Shown: positions 16,406-25,372 of the stretch, piece after piece
Position numbering within the stretch: position 1 is the stretch's first letter
Layout: each line of letters opens with the position of its first letter
NCBI GenBank assembly: GCA_026707905.1
Contig: JAPOVY010000076.1
Location: 1 to 37,690, forward strand
Direction: 5' to 3'
DNA length: 37,690 nt
Source of the DNA: Gammaproteobacteria bacterium
GTDB taxonomy: Bacteria; Pseudomonadota; Gammaproteobacteria; Pseudomonadales; Azotimanducaceae
Notes under the pieces: model-generated
Databases searched by the model: none
Told to the model about the DNA's origin: nothing
The model's input: the letters and a program-made list of their open reading frames with translations, nothing else
Program-made: the position numbers and the translations under genes

Positions 16406-16454
16406 ACTTTAAAATGTTCTAACCTATTTTAAACAACACTTTAAAACGCTCCAA
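16406..16454. promoter_or_regulatory. Direct repeats upstream of the AAA-DUF4143 gene
   Basis: ACTTTAAAATGTTCTAA (16406-16422) and ACTTTAAAACGCTCCAA (16438-16454) are two 17-bp direct repeats with a 32-bp period, about three helical turns. They lie 11-59 bp upstream of the minus-strand ATPase start, with a further TTTTAAAC between them. This is likely a promoter/operator array, judged by position only. Confidence 0.4.
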
Positions 16455-16589
16455 ACAGGGTAAGGTAGGAGAAATCCCCGATCGGGTTCTGCTATGCGAT
16501 TAGTCATTTGTTCATTCGATTACGCGACTAGTAGTAGAGAGGAGCAGAGCGTCCGTGCGCTTTAGGTGACAGACCAATTACTTGTGTTG

Positions 16590-17021
16590 TCAATCCGCAG
16601 AGACCCAGGGGTCGATCACATCAACACCAGTGTCTTCGAAATCTCGTATATTGCGAGTAACGAGTTTGGCATCGTGGATGCGACATATCGCTGCGATCTG
16701 GCAGTCCATTTCATTGATAGGTCGACCTACGCGCCTCCGAGCAGCTGCAATCTCAGCGTAGGTGTGAGTCGCACGACTTTCAAAAGGCAAGATTCGCTCT
16801 TTAAAGCCAAGGTCAAGCCAACGTGATAATGAGAGTTCCAACCCGTTCCGTCGTTTACCAAACGGCATGATTGCGATTCCGTAGTGTAATTCCGCTTCAT
16901 TTATAGCCGTCAGGTAAATTTCCCGTAGGTCTCGCGTGGCCACCCAGGCGGCTACGGGAGGCATCGGTTCAGCTCGTATGAGTTCGGAGACAACGTTCGT
17001 GTCGATTACATACATGCTCAA
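16590..17021 (-). CDS. fitB: FitB/VapC-type PIN-domain toxin
   Basis: A 143-residue PIN toxin starting MSMYVIDTNVVSELIR. Acidic residues are D7, E42/E44 (INEAELHYG), D106 (NEMDCQIAAI) and D127/D130 (TRNIRDFED). The IDTNVVSELIR opening and the DxQIAAI motif are typical of the FitB branch. It begins 3 bp after its antitoxin gene, so the two are one operon. The frame is intact and full length. The predicted activity is RNA cleavage when the antitoxin is degraded. Confidence 0.92.
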   Translation of the reverse strand: MSMYVIDTNVVSELIRAEPMPPVAAWVATRDLREIYLTAINEAELHYGIAIMPFGKRRNGLELSLSRWLDLGFKERILPFESRATHTYAEIAAARRRVGRPINEMDCQIAAICRIHDAKLVTRNIRDFEDTGVDVIDPWVSAD

Positions 17022-17024
17022 ACT

Positions 17025-17270
17025 CTAGGAGAAGTCTGGTGGTTCGCGCATCGGACCACGATGTGGGATTTCCAGTTTTACGTCACCAAACGGTGCAAAG
17101 CACTCGCGCGTCAATTCCAGTAAATTTCTCGGAGTGGCTGAAACTTCAGCAACGGCATCGCGAAGGATGACTCGTACTTCCTCCTCCATCGATCGGTTCC
17201 GTTCAGCGGCGCGTATGCGGAGCTTCGTTCTAATGTCGTCGTCGAGATTGCGGATCGTGATATTTGCCAT
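17025..17270 (-). CDS. fitA: FitA-like antitoxin (Arc-type ribbon-helix-helix)
   Basis: An 81-residue antitoxin: MANITIRNLDDDIRTKLRIRAA forms the RHH strand and first helix, and RNRSMEEEVRVILRDAV the second helix. The C-terminal third (LTRECFAPFGDVKLEIPHRGP) is the toxin-binding tail. It matches the FitA/Arc group that pairs with FitB PIN toxins, and the toxin gene follows after 3 bp. FitAB complexes normally repress their own promoter, which would lie in the 17271-17340 region. Confidence 0.9.
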   Translation of the reverse strand: MANITIRNLDDDIRTKLRIRAAERNRSMEEEVRVILRDAVAEVSATPRNLLELTRECFAPFGDVKLEIPHRGPMREPPDFS

Positions 17271-17768
17271 GTTTCGCTGGTCTTTTCTCTATTTTTCGGC
17301 TAGATTGAACTAATTCTATGCTAGTGTTGATAGCATCGCTAGCAAATTTAGTCGTCTCAAAATACTCGTCCGTCTCACGTTCATGTGCGCAAATATGAAA
17401 TCTGTTCAACGCAAATGTTTCGTTTTAGTCGATTGGTGTTGCGTCGAGGATTGAATGACAATGAGGAATAAGTACATTGAATTTCTGTAATTGAATTGAG
17501 TACGTTTCTGTTGAAATTTTGCTCCGTAGAATGCTTGCTGCATCAAAGCGTTATGGACTTGTAACGCGATTCACTTCAAGACACACATGTCTACCACGAG
17601 TTCAGTGTAATCTCTAGTTTTTCAACGCTTCGTTCCGCGATTTCACTGAATCGCCAAGGGGTCAAAGATCGAGGCTTTAACTTTAGTGAATTTCGTTCGC
17701 TGATAGTCCGCACCTGGCCCTATTTACGCCAGGAGTTACCACACCTCATCCTTTGGATAACACTGCGT
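17271..17768. other. Divergent region between fitAB and the ABC exporter
   Basis: AT-rich intergenic DNA that should hold the fitA promoter (minus) and the exporter promoter (plus). From 17565 to 17768 the exporter reading frame is open and reads as protein. The stretch SEFRSLIVRTWPYLRQELPHL at about 17685-17747 looks like a genuine N-terminus before membrane segment 1, but no ATG, GTG or TTG occurs in frame. An out-of-frame ATG lies at 17587. See the exporter entry. Confidence 0.5.
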
Positions 17769-19679
17769 ATGGTGCTTGAGATTGTCTGGATTTCCGCGGT
17801 ACTAATCACCTTCGATCTCTTCAATAACAAGATTCTCGTCGGAGAACGACTCTCTCCCACGCAAGCCGCGGTGCTCTTTGTAGACGAAAGCTATCAACTC
17901 AGCGCGGAAGAACTAGCGGCGTCGACTGAATTGCGCGAATTGATCGAGGCTGAACCCAACGAAACGGGCGAGAGAGATGAAGAACGCCGCGCCGCACTAG
18001 AAGCGCAGATCTCAAAGCTCGACGAGGAACAGCGCAAGACCGTAAGGAACCGATTTTTGGTCCTCATGGCGTTCGCGGCTGTGCTCTTTTTCATGCTCGC
18101 ACCAGTAATCGACTACTACCGCACCTGGATCCTCCAGCGGATCAATCAATATCTACGAATTACCATGATCGAACGCGCCGAACACCTTTCGCTGCGCTAT
18201 CACGCTCACGCGCAGACCGGTGATGCCATCTATCGCGTCTATCAAGACAGCGCAATGATCACCAATATCGTTGAGAAAGTCCTGCTACAGCCTATCGTTG
18301 CGACGTTTACCGCTTCGTTCAGTTTTATCGTCTTGGTCAGCTTCAGCTGGATCCTTGGTGCGATGTTTCTCTTAGGAGTCGTCCCCATTCTCTTGATTGT
18401 TGCATGGTTCACGCCACGATTGCAGATCCGCTCCCGTCACGCAAGAGAGAGTAATAGTCAACTCACTTCACGCATTCAGGAAGCATTTCAGGCGATTCGC
18501 GTCGTTAAAGCCAACAAGGCGTTGCATGTGATGGAATCGCGATTCGACACCGATTCGCAACGAGCACTAGACGCAGCGCTTTTGCTTCGAGGTGAATTCG
18601 TCCTGATGGGTACCTTGGTTGCCTTGCTGATCGGCGCGATGCTGTTAGCCGGGGAGTTCTTACTTGCGACTTGGGTCCTCGAAGAGCGAGCTACTTTTCT
18701 CTTTGGGGTCGTAGCACTTGTCGGATTCGCGATATGGAACTACGGCGCATTTTTGGCGGCACGTGACCGAATCCAGGAATTCGTGTGGAATGGCAACGAC
18801 CTTATCCGCGTGTGGGGCATGCTCCAAGATATGATCGTTGGACTCGAACGTGCATTTTTCCTTCTAAACCTCAAACCGGAAATCGTCGACGAAAAGGACG
18901 CCGTCGCTCTCCCCCGACCAATCGAGTCACTGCAGATTCAGAACGTCGGATTCGCGTACGATGCGAAAGTTCCTGTGCTCCGTGATGTGAATATGACCGC
19001 AGAACCAGGCAGTATTACGGCGATCATCGGACGAACAGGAAGTGGGAAATCCACTCTCATGTCGTTGCTTTTACGACTCTACGACGTCGACTCTGGCAGC
19101 ATTACCATCAACGGTGTCGATCTTCGTCAGATTAAGGTTGATGACGTTCGCGGCAATGTTGCGATCGCTCTACAGCAGAACAATCTGTTCGCGTCGTCGA
19201 TCGCCGAGAACATTGCGTACGCGACGCCTGGGCTGACGAGGGAGCAAATCGTCGCGGCAGCCAACGTTGCGTGTGCAGATGAGTTCATCAACGAACTTAG
19301 CGATGGATACGACACTGAACTTGGCGAGCGAGGTGGCAAGCTGTCGACCGGACAACGTCAGCGCTTGTCGATTGCTCGCGCAGTTGTAAAGGACACACCC
19401 ATTCTCATTCTGGATGAGCCGACGGCGTCGCTAGATGCGGAAACCGAAACACGTGTCTTAGCCAACCTGCGAGAATGGGCGCAGGACCGTATCGTGTTTC
19501 TGATTACGCACCGTTATTCAACAATTCAGTTGGCAAATCAAATCGCGTTACTAGAGGATGGTGCGATCGTTGCCTGTGGATCACATGACGAGCTGATGAG
19601 CGATCAAGAGAGCAGGTATCGTGCGTTCTTTGAAGGTGAAATTGCTGTCGCGAGTGGTATGGGTGGTGGTTCCGCATGA
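17769..19679 (+). CDS. ABC exporter half-transporter 1 (permease plus ATPase)
   Basis: A 636-residue type IV exporter half: N-terminal membrane domain, then a nucleotide-binding domain. After the first membrane helix there is an unusual charged insertion of about 100 residues (LSAEELAASTELRELIEAEP to KLDEEQRKTVRNRF). Walker A GRTGSGKST is near residue 421, signature KLSTGQRQRLS near 525 and Walker B ILILDEPTAS near 548, with the catalytic Glu present; H-loop ITHRYST follows. The signature is LSTGQ rather than LSGGQ. The ATG at 17769 falls inside the likely first helix. The frame is open back to 17565 and reads as protein, so the real N-terminus may be upstream at a non-standard start or after a frameshift. 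It overlaps the next gene by ATGA; together they should form a heterodimer. The substrate is unknown. Confidence 0.9.
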   Translation: MVLEIVWISAVLITFDLFNNKILVGERLSPTQAAVLFVDESYQLSAEELAASTELRELIEAEPNETGERDEERRAALEAQISKLDEEQRKTVRNRFLVLMAFAAVLFFMLAPVIDYYRTWILQRINQYLRITMIERAEHLSLRYHAHAQTGDAIYRVYQDSAMITNIVEKVLLQPIVATFTASFSFIVLVSFSWILGAMFLLGVVPILLIVAWFTPRLQIRSRHARESNSQLTSRIQEAFQAIRVVKANKALHVMESRFDTDSQRALDAALLLRGEFVLMGTLVALLIGAMLLAGEFLLATWVLEERATFLFGVVALVGFAIWNYGAFLAARDRIQEFVWNGNDLIRVWGMLQDMIVGLERAFFLLNLKPEIVDEKDAVALPRPIESLQIQNVGFAYDAKVPVLRDVNMTAEPGSITAIIGRTGSGKSTLMSLLLRLYDVDSGSITINGVDLRQIKVDDVRGNVAIALQQNNLFASSIAENIAYATPGLTREQIVAAANVACADEFINELSDGYDTELGERGGKLSTGQRQRLSIARAVVKDTPILILDEPTASLDAETETRVLANLREWAQDRIVFLITHRYSTIQLANQIALLEDGAIVACGSHDELMSDQESRYRAFFEGEIAVASGMGGGSA

Positions 19680-21661
19680 GTGAAGCGGCTCAAATACCAG
19701 ATCCGGTGCGTACCACGAGATTCGATGATCGAATTGATACCAATCCGCGGATCAGCAATCTCGAGTCAGCCCGGAATATCGGTCGCGGATTTTCGTATAT
19801 CACGACGGCGCCGCGTTTATTCGCTGTAAAGCTCGTTCTTTCTTTGCTTGCCATCGTACCGGTCCTCTACCTTCAGTGGCTGGCGAAGATCCTAATTGAC
19901 CAGGTGATATTGCAGAAGCCATTTGATGCGACTGACGTTGTCATGCCGCCTCATGTTCAGCCTTTTATAGATTACGTGTACGGCTTCTCCCCTTTCGAGA
20001 TTCTGGTTGCTCTGACGGTCGTTAGTGTCGTGTTGTTGCTGGTGTTTGGTACGCGGACGTACGTCCATCAGGATTGGGCGCAAGGTGAAGACAGCGCCAC
20101 GCAAGCGGAAAATGCCATGAACCAGGGTAATAGCGAGAGCGCGAGTTTCCTTGGTTTTATCGACACGTTGATCCACATTCGACTGTCGCAGCGCCTCACG
20201 AACCACATTCGCACGAGGTTGTATCGTCGAATGGCACACTTACCGATGACGACGCTCGATGATCATCGTATCGGCGACGCAATATATCGAGTCATGTATG
20301 ACGCGCCGATGCTGCCAAGTGTTTGCTATACACTGACGTTAACACCATTGGCAATGATCATCCAGGCCGTTATTTCGATCTACTTCCTCTATTACAGCTA
20401 CGGTGCAATTTCCCCCGAACTGGTTTGGGTTGCCGTGATCCTTATCCCGCTGGGACTACTGGTCACCGTACCTTTTTCACAGTTAACTCGCCGAGTGCAG
20501 CAAGACAGTCGAGCAGCCGGAACCGCTACCACCAATGCGATCGAAGAGAGCATGGGGAACATCTCGGCCGTCCAGAGCTTGGGAGGCATGGCACGGGAGA
20601 AGAACCGTATCGACGGCCAAAGCAAGGAATCCTTCAGGCGCTATCGCCATATCAAGATCATCGAGATTTTGATTCGTTTTGCCACTTGGATCCTAATCGT
20701 TCTCATAGCGTTCGGGGTAGCGGTGTCCATTACTGACAGCATCATCATAGGTGAGCTGAGTCCAGGCGACTGGTCGATCTTGTTCGGAATCTGGTTTTCA
20801 CTTGCCGGCATATCAATGGAATTGGGTGTTTTCTGGATTAACTTGCAAGGCAATTCGGCTGCACTGCGGCGGGTGTTCTTCTTCATTGACGCGCCGACGG
20901 AGGATGTCGGTCGAACAATGGTGACTTCGGTTCCACGGACCATCACGCTTGAAGGAGCATCGTTTAACTACCCGGATGGACGTCCTGCTTTTCAGAACAT
21001 CGACCTTTCATTGCGACAAGGAGAGCTCGTCGCGATCGTCGGACCGACTGGCGCCGGTAAGACAACGCTTGCGTACGCAATCGCGGGTTACGTTCATCCA
21101 ACGCGTGGCAGTGTACTTTACGACGACTTAGATCTCGCGGATGCGAACGTTGAATCAGTGAGAGATTTCGTCACGTACGTGTTCCAAGAGCACATGCTCC
21201 TCTCCGAATCGATACGTTCAAATCTGCTGTTAGTAAAACCAGATGCAACAGAGGGGGACATAGCTTTGGCGTTGAGTCGCGCTGGCGCAACGGAGATCAT
21301 CGAGACGTTACCGGATGGTCTAGATACGGTGCTCGGGCGCTCCGGCGACAATTTGTCCGTCGGACAGAAGCAAAGGCTATGTATCGCACGCGGCCTCATT
21401 CGTGACACACCAGTTCTAATTCTGGACGAACCGACGGCGGCGTTGGATCCTTCCACTGAAGAAGCGTTAGTAGATTCCTTGCAGGTAGCAAGTGCAGAAA
21501 AGCTCGTCGTGGTCATCGCGCACCGCCTTTCAACGATTCGCAAAGCGGATCGCATCGTGTTCATTGATCAAGGTAGCATCAACGACGTTGGATCACATGA
21601 CGAGCTCATGGAAAAGGAAGGAAGTTACTTCGATTTCGTTCGTCTCCAGACCGGTTTGTGA
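19676..21661 (+). CDS. ABC exporter half-transporter 2 (permease plus ATPase)
   Basis: A 661-residue partner of the preceding subunit; its ATG overlaps that gene's TGA. The membrane domain has six likely helices and an extra loop after the first helix (residues about 85-105). The ATPase domain has Walker A GPTGAGKTT, Q-loop VFQEHMLLSE, signature NLSVGQKQRL, Walker B VLILDEPTAALDP and H-loop IAHRLST. The signature is LSVGQ, also not canonical. Both subunits keep the Glu after Walker B, so neither site is obviously dead. Such two-gene exporters move lipids, peptides or drugs. Nothing in the neighbourhood identifies the substrate. The carboxylesterase gene begins about 75 bp downstream. Confidence 0.92.
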   Translation: MSEAAQIPDPVRTTRFDDRIDTNPRISNLESARNIGRGFSYITTAPRLFAVKLVLSLLAIVPVLYLQWLAKILIDQVILQKPFDATDVVMPPHVQPFIDYVYGFSPFEILVALTVVSVVLLLVFGTRTYVHQDWAQGEDSATQAENAMNQGNSESASFLGFIDTLIHIRLSQRLTNHIRTRLYRRMAHLPMTTLDDHRIGDAIYRVMYDAPMLPSVCYTLTLTPLAMIIQAVISIYFLYYSYGAISPELVWVAVILIPLGLLVTVPFSQLTRRVQQDSRAAGTATTNAIEESMGNISAVQSLGGMAREKNRIDGQSKESFRRYRHIKIIEILIRFATWILIVLIAFGVAVSITDSIIIGELSPGDWSILFGIWFSLAGISMELGVFWINLQGNSAALRRVFFFIDAPTEDVGRTMVTSVPRTITLEGASFNYPDGRPAFQNIDLSLRQGELVAIVGPTGAGKTTLAYAIAGYVHPTRGSVLYDDLDLADANVESVRDFVTYVFQEHMLLSESIRSNLLLVKPDATEGDIALALSRAGATEIIETLPDGLDTVLGRSGDNLSVGQKQRLCIARGLIRDTPVLILDEPTAALDPSTEEALVDSLQVASAEKLVVVIAHRLSTIRKADRIVFIDQGSINDVGSHDELMEKEGSYFDFVRLQTGL

Positions 21662-21735
21662 CCTGATCGAGAAACGGAGGAGGTTTCGCGCGCGTCAGGT
21701 ACGCGATTTGACGAATCCAACAAGCGAGGATTAAC

Positions 21736-23334
21736 ATGAAAAGACGCAATCGCACCACTCAGCTGAGAGCGCATGTCGAGAAAGCGCTCGCATGGACAGT
21801 GGTCATAGCAGGATTGCACGTAATCGCAGCACAGCAAAAGGAGGTGGCCGTGCCTGTGCAAACGGAGAGTACGTACGTGCTCAAGTCGGGTTTAGGAAAC
21901 GTTAGGGGTTTGAGAGAGGGTGGCTTGTTGAAATTCCTCGGCTTGCGCTATGCGCAAGCGCCGACTGGCGAGCGTCGATTTTTACCGCCTTTGCCTGCGG
22001 GCAGGTGGGACGGGACATACGATGCGACGCAATATCGAAATCGTTGCGTTCAACCTCCTCAACCATATTTAGGCGACTTGACTGGGTCTCTTGACGAAGA
22101 CTGCTTATTCCTTAACGTCGTGACGCCTTCGCTTGAAGGTACGAGTCGACCTGTTTTGTTCTGGATTCATGGTGCGGCGTTAGTAAATGGTTCTGCGAAC
22201 GAATACGACGGTTCGAAACTAGCGGCGCAGGGCGACGTCGTTGTAGTAACGATTAACTACCGCTTGGGCTTGTTGGGTTTCTTGAGTCTTTCGTCTTTCG
22301 GAACTGAATTCGAAGGCTCGAATTCGAATGGCTTTCTGGATCAAATTGTCGCGCTCGAATGGGTGCGAGACAACATCTCAGACTATGGTGGTGATCCGAA
22401 CAATGTCACGATTTTTGGCGAGTCGACAGGTGGCCAATCGGTTCTCGCTATCTTGGCGAGTCCTGCGGCAGATAGACTCTATCACAAGGCGATTGCGCAT
22501 AGTCCCGGTACCATCGACGATCAGCCGCCGCCCAACCTTATCGATCCGTTGGCTGCTCATCTGGGCACGTCGCACGAAGACCTCATCGAGAGTCTGCGCG
22601 GGTTGTCATCCGCTGATCTATTGGCGGCCCAATTGGCGATTCCATCAGTTGGAGCTGGCGTAGACGGTCACGTCATCACGCGGTCAACCAACGCGGCAAT
22701 TGCAGAACGCGGATCGCAGGGTGTTCCGTTGATTGCGGGCAGTAACAAAGACGAAGGCAAGTTCTTCACTGCCGTGTATGAATATTTGCTCGGTCCTGAC
22801 GTTCAGATGCCAGCCGAATCCTTTGCTCGTTTTGTCACTGGCGGCGAAGATCCAACTGGATACTTGGATGGGTTGAAGGCACTACATCCAGATGCGAGTG
22901 CACCAGAAGTTGTTGAGCAAATCTGGGTTGACCTGTTTCGAAGAGCAGCTATCGGTGCAGTTACAACCGCTACAACCGAGGGTGCAGGCGGTTGGCTCTA
23001 TCAGTTTGATCTGCAATCAACAGTACCTTTCCTCGGTCACAGCGTCGGTGCGGCTCACGCCGCGGAAATCAGCTTCACTTTCAATCTCTACAACACAGAC
23101 GATCCGGGTTTAGCTGCGTTCTATGACCCGGAAGATCCGGTCGTACGAGACTTAGCAAAACGCTGGTCGGACACGATCATTCAGTTCGCCAAGACAGGCA
23201 ATCCGAATGGAGCCGGATTGCCGCATTGGCCGCGATACAACGCCGATGCGCGAGCGACCTTGGTCTTAGACGCAGAGACGCGAATCGAGCACGACCTGAA
23301 CCGTGCTCAGCGCTTGCTTTGGGATAGGGATTGA
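21736..23334 (+). CDS. Secreted type B carboxylesterase
   Basis: A 532-residue alpha/beta hydrolase of the carboxylesterase type B (para-nitrobenzyl esterase) family, which cleaves carboxylic esters. The N-terminus (RRNRTTQLRAHVEKALAW then TVVIAGLHVIAA) looks like a signal peptide, so export to the periplasm is likely. The triad can be read as S230 in GESTGG, about E340 in NKDEGKFF and H441 in GAAHAAEISF. The nucleophile elbow is GESTGG instead of the common GESAGG, and the oxyanion region reads WIHGAAL rather than HGGG/HGGAF. These are modest departures that may affect substrate choice. The ATG start has AGGA about 6 bp upstream. The length is normal for the family. Confidence 0.92.
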   Translation: MKRRNRTTQLRAHVEKALAWTVVIAGLHVIAAQQKEVAVPVQTESTYVLKSGLGNVRGLREGGLLKFLGLRYAQAPTGERRFLPPLPAGRWDGTYDATQYRNRCVQPPQPYLGDLTGSLDEDCLFLNVVTPSLEGTSRPVLFWIHGAALVNGSANEYDGSKLAAQGDVVVVTINYRLGLLGFLSLSSFGTEFEGSNSNGFLDQIVALEWVRDNISDYGGDPNNVTIFGESTGGQSVLAILASPAADRLYHKAIAHSPGTIDDQPPPNLIDPLAAHLGTSHEDLIESLRGLSSADLLAAQLAIPSVGAGVDGHVITRSTNAAIAERGSQGVPLIAGSNKDEGKFFTAVYEYLLGPDVQMPAESFARFVTGGEDPTGYLDGLKALHPDASAPEVVEQIWVDLFRRAAIGAVTTATTEGAGGWLYQFDLQSTVPFLGHSVGAAHAAEISFTFNLYNTDDPGLAAFYDPEDPVVRDLAKRWSDTIIQFAKTGNPNGAGLPHWPRYNADARATLVLDAETRIEHDLNRAQRLLWDRD

Positions 23335-23660
23335 TTCCTCCTGAGCATTGCGCATGGTCTTAATGCGTACTCGCGTTGGGGTTCGTTGGTCGACGGCTTC
23401 GAACACGTTTGCTTGTCGATGGTCTTGATGATAGCGGCGTAACAGAGATTGGATCAGAATCCGCTACGCGGATAGCTGCCTTGCGTTAGCGAAGCTCACC
23501 ATCACGACGCATATCACCTAAATCAGGTCTTGCATTACTTCGAGGTCGTATCACGCCTTTCAGTCACGAGCTCCTCACGGTTACGCTAGTAGCGATACCG
23601 AGTAAAAAAGCATGAGTGATCACGCAGTCGTAGAATGGCGCGATTCGTTGATCTGAGTCA
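23335..23660. other. Intergenic stretch after the esterase gene
   Basis: No gene was recognised. A perfect short hairpin, ATCCGC-TAC-GCGGAT, lies at 23459-23473, 125 bp after the esterase stop. It lacks a following T-run, so I do not call it an intrinsic terminator. The rest shows no clear structure. Confidence 0.35.
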
Positions 23661-23927
23661 TTGACATTGAAATATAAGTTTCCCTCCCCGCCAGACCTAC
23701 ACGGCGAAGATGCCGGACGTGCCGCGCCAGCGCGCGTGTCAGAGTTCGAGATTGTGGCATGCGACGGCGCAGGTGTATATGTGAAGTTCGAATACGCGAA
23801 TAAAGACGCTCTTTATCGCGAAACGCTTGGGATGAGTTTGCCTGCGGCGTTAAAACTCGCCCAGAAAATGAAAGATGCTGTGGATGGTTACCTCCACGAC
23901 ACTGGTGAGGAGATCGAAGAGGACTAG
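23661..23927 (+). CDS. Small acidic protein of unknown function
   Basis: An 88-residue frame with a coding-like composition: a central strand-rich part (EFEIVACDGAGVYVKFEY), an amphipathic helix (PAALKLAQKMKDAVDGYL) and an acidic tail (DTGEEIEED). Possible starts are TTG 23661 or TTG 23667; neither has a strong ribosome site. No family was recognised. It lies between the esterase and a small membrane protein, with no clear operon link. Confidence 0.5.
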   Translation: MTLKYKFPSPPDLHGEDAGRAAPARVSEFEIVACDGAGVYVKFEYANKDALYRETLGMSLPAALKLAQKMKDAVDGYLHDTGEEIEED

Positions 23928-24125
23928 GAGTCTGCGACTAATCGATTTGCTGAAATACAACGGCGTGTGGTGGGTCGTGATGCAGTGGTGTCAGCTGTTT
24001 GGAAGAAAAGCGCGTCAACTGAAACATCGACAAAAGAACAGGAAACAAACGCACGAGTATCGTTCGAAGGACTTTCGATAGCAGCTGTGAAATATTAGGA
24101 CGAACGAGATAGAGCGAGTTGTTGC

Positions 24126-24443
24126 GTGTACGATCCTGTTGACATTGAACGCATCGCCGGTGCCGCACTACTCGGAAGCGCCATTCTTGTTACAGGATTA
24201 GGCTATGCGATCTTCCTCGCACTAGCGCGTTTGCGGGGCGCATCACGTTTTCGTCGTGTCTTCAACGGAATCTCACTTGGGTCGTTCGCCTTGCTTGTGG
24301 TAAGTGTCATCGCGTTCTCCCTGGTCATGAATTTCAGTGGCTGGTGGTACGTTATCAGCGGATTGATGGTGTGCGGTTACTTCGTTGCACCTAGGTTCAT
24401 TTGGCGACTCACCGAAACGATGCATGAAGAGGAAGTCGAGTAA
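24126..24443 (+). CDS. Small membrane protein upstream of norCB, unknown function
   Basis: A 105-residue protein with three likely membrane segments: residues about 10-33 (IAGAALLGSAILVTGLGYAIFLALA), 49-69 (GISLGSFALLVVSVIAFSLVM) and 73-90 (WWYVISGLMVCGYFVAPRF). A basic loop lies between the first two (RLRGASRFRR). The C-terminus is acidic (TMHEEEVE). The start is GTG 24126. It lies 270 bp before norC on the same strand. A role in nitric oxide respiration is possible from position only. Confidence 0.65.
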   Translation: MYDPVDIERIAGAALLGSAILVTGLGYAIFLALARLRGASRFRRVFNGISLGSFALLVVSVIAFSLVMNFSGWWYVISGLMVCGYFVAPRFIWRLTETMHEEEVE

Positions 24444-24715
24444 TCAGCGTTCCGTGGCGACACATGCGACAGATTGAGATACATCGTGTTTCTCTAATCA
24501 ATGTACTCGAATATTCGAAAAAGCGACACAAGTGAAACAGTGTGCTTCAAAGACCAATCAACACTCGTAAATGCTTCAGCTTGCGCGACCTGCTAACACG
24601 TCGTCGACGACGATGTCTAATATTGCGAGACAGCGAACGAGATTGAACGAAAGAAACAATCCAAAGCCGCGTTAAAGCGGACTCCAATGAGCGTGTCGTT
24701 TAGTAGGGGGAAACG

Positions 24716-25372
24716 ATGGCTGAATCGTATGAGTCGCAATGGTGGGTAAGCGAGTCGTTCTGGCGAAAGTGTGCGATCTTCATAACTGCTGGTATGGCAC
24801 TCGTTCTTGTGTTTCTCACATTCCATACGCTTTACGCAATCGGCGCAGGCGCAGATGCGGGGAGGGTACCCGCATACTCCGTTATCAACTATCGCATCGA
24901 CTACGTACCGGATGAGGAGCGTGGCCACCTAGTCCCTGAAATCGGGCCAATGGTGCCACTGTTCGGTGAGGTCATGAGCGAGGAAGACGCGAAAGCGCTC
25001 GTTAATCACGGCAAACTCACCGTGCAGGCACGAAACTGCATGAACTGCCACACTCTGCTTGGAAACGGTGCTTACTACGCACCGGATTTGACGAAAGCAT
25101 GGCTTGACCCAGGTTGGGGCAATGAACAAGCGCGCGAGCTACTGATGACGATGTTTCTGAAAGACCCCGTCACCAACGCTCGAACATTTGGGACCAATCG
25201 AAAGATGCCGAATCAAGACCTAACAGACGATGAAGTCCGCGGAGTGATCGCGTATCTGAAATGGATGTCGGCTATCGACACGAACGGGTTCCCAGCAAAC
25301 TTCGAAACGCTTCCGCAGGACGGACCGGTTTACGAACCTCCGAGCGAAGCAAGCGAGGAGGGGGCAACATGA
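24716..25372 (+). CDS. norC: Nitric oxide reductase subunit C (membrane cytochrome c)
   Basis: A 218-residue membrane-anchored cytochrome c that passes electrons to NorB. One N-terminal membrane helix lies at about residues 18-42 (CAIFITAGMALVLVFLTFHTLY). The heme c site is C108-M-N-C111-H112 in RNCMNCHTLLGNGAYYAPDLT, and the distal Met is in NRKMPNQDLTDDEV. It is longer than the roughly 150 residues typical of NorC, because of a longer stretch between helix and heme and an acidic tail. GGGGGAAACG precedes the ATG. Its stop overlaps the norB start by ATGA, so the two are translationally coupled. No convincing FNR/DNR-type box was found upstream. Confidence 0.94.
   Translation: MAESYESQWWVSESFWRKCAIFITAGMALVLVFLTFHTLYAIGAGADAGRVPAYSVINYRIDYVPDEERGHLVPEIGPMVPLFGEVMSEEDAKALVNHGKLTVQARNCMNCHTLLGNGAYYAPDLTKAWLDPGWGNEQARELLMTMFLKDPVTNARTFGTNRKMPNQDLTDDEVRGVIAYLKWMSAIDTNGFPANFETLPQDGPVYEPPSEASEEGAT

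Noticed and set aside
23947..24081. A short basic frame (LLKYNGVWWVVMQW onward) after the small acidic protein
   Set aside because: Only a TTG start without a ribosome site, strongly skewed composition, no family; likely chance.
24444..24715. FNR/DNR-type box (TTGAT-N4-ATCAA) upstream of norC
   Set aside because: One half-site-like ATCAA occurs, but no matching left half at the right spacing.
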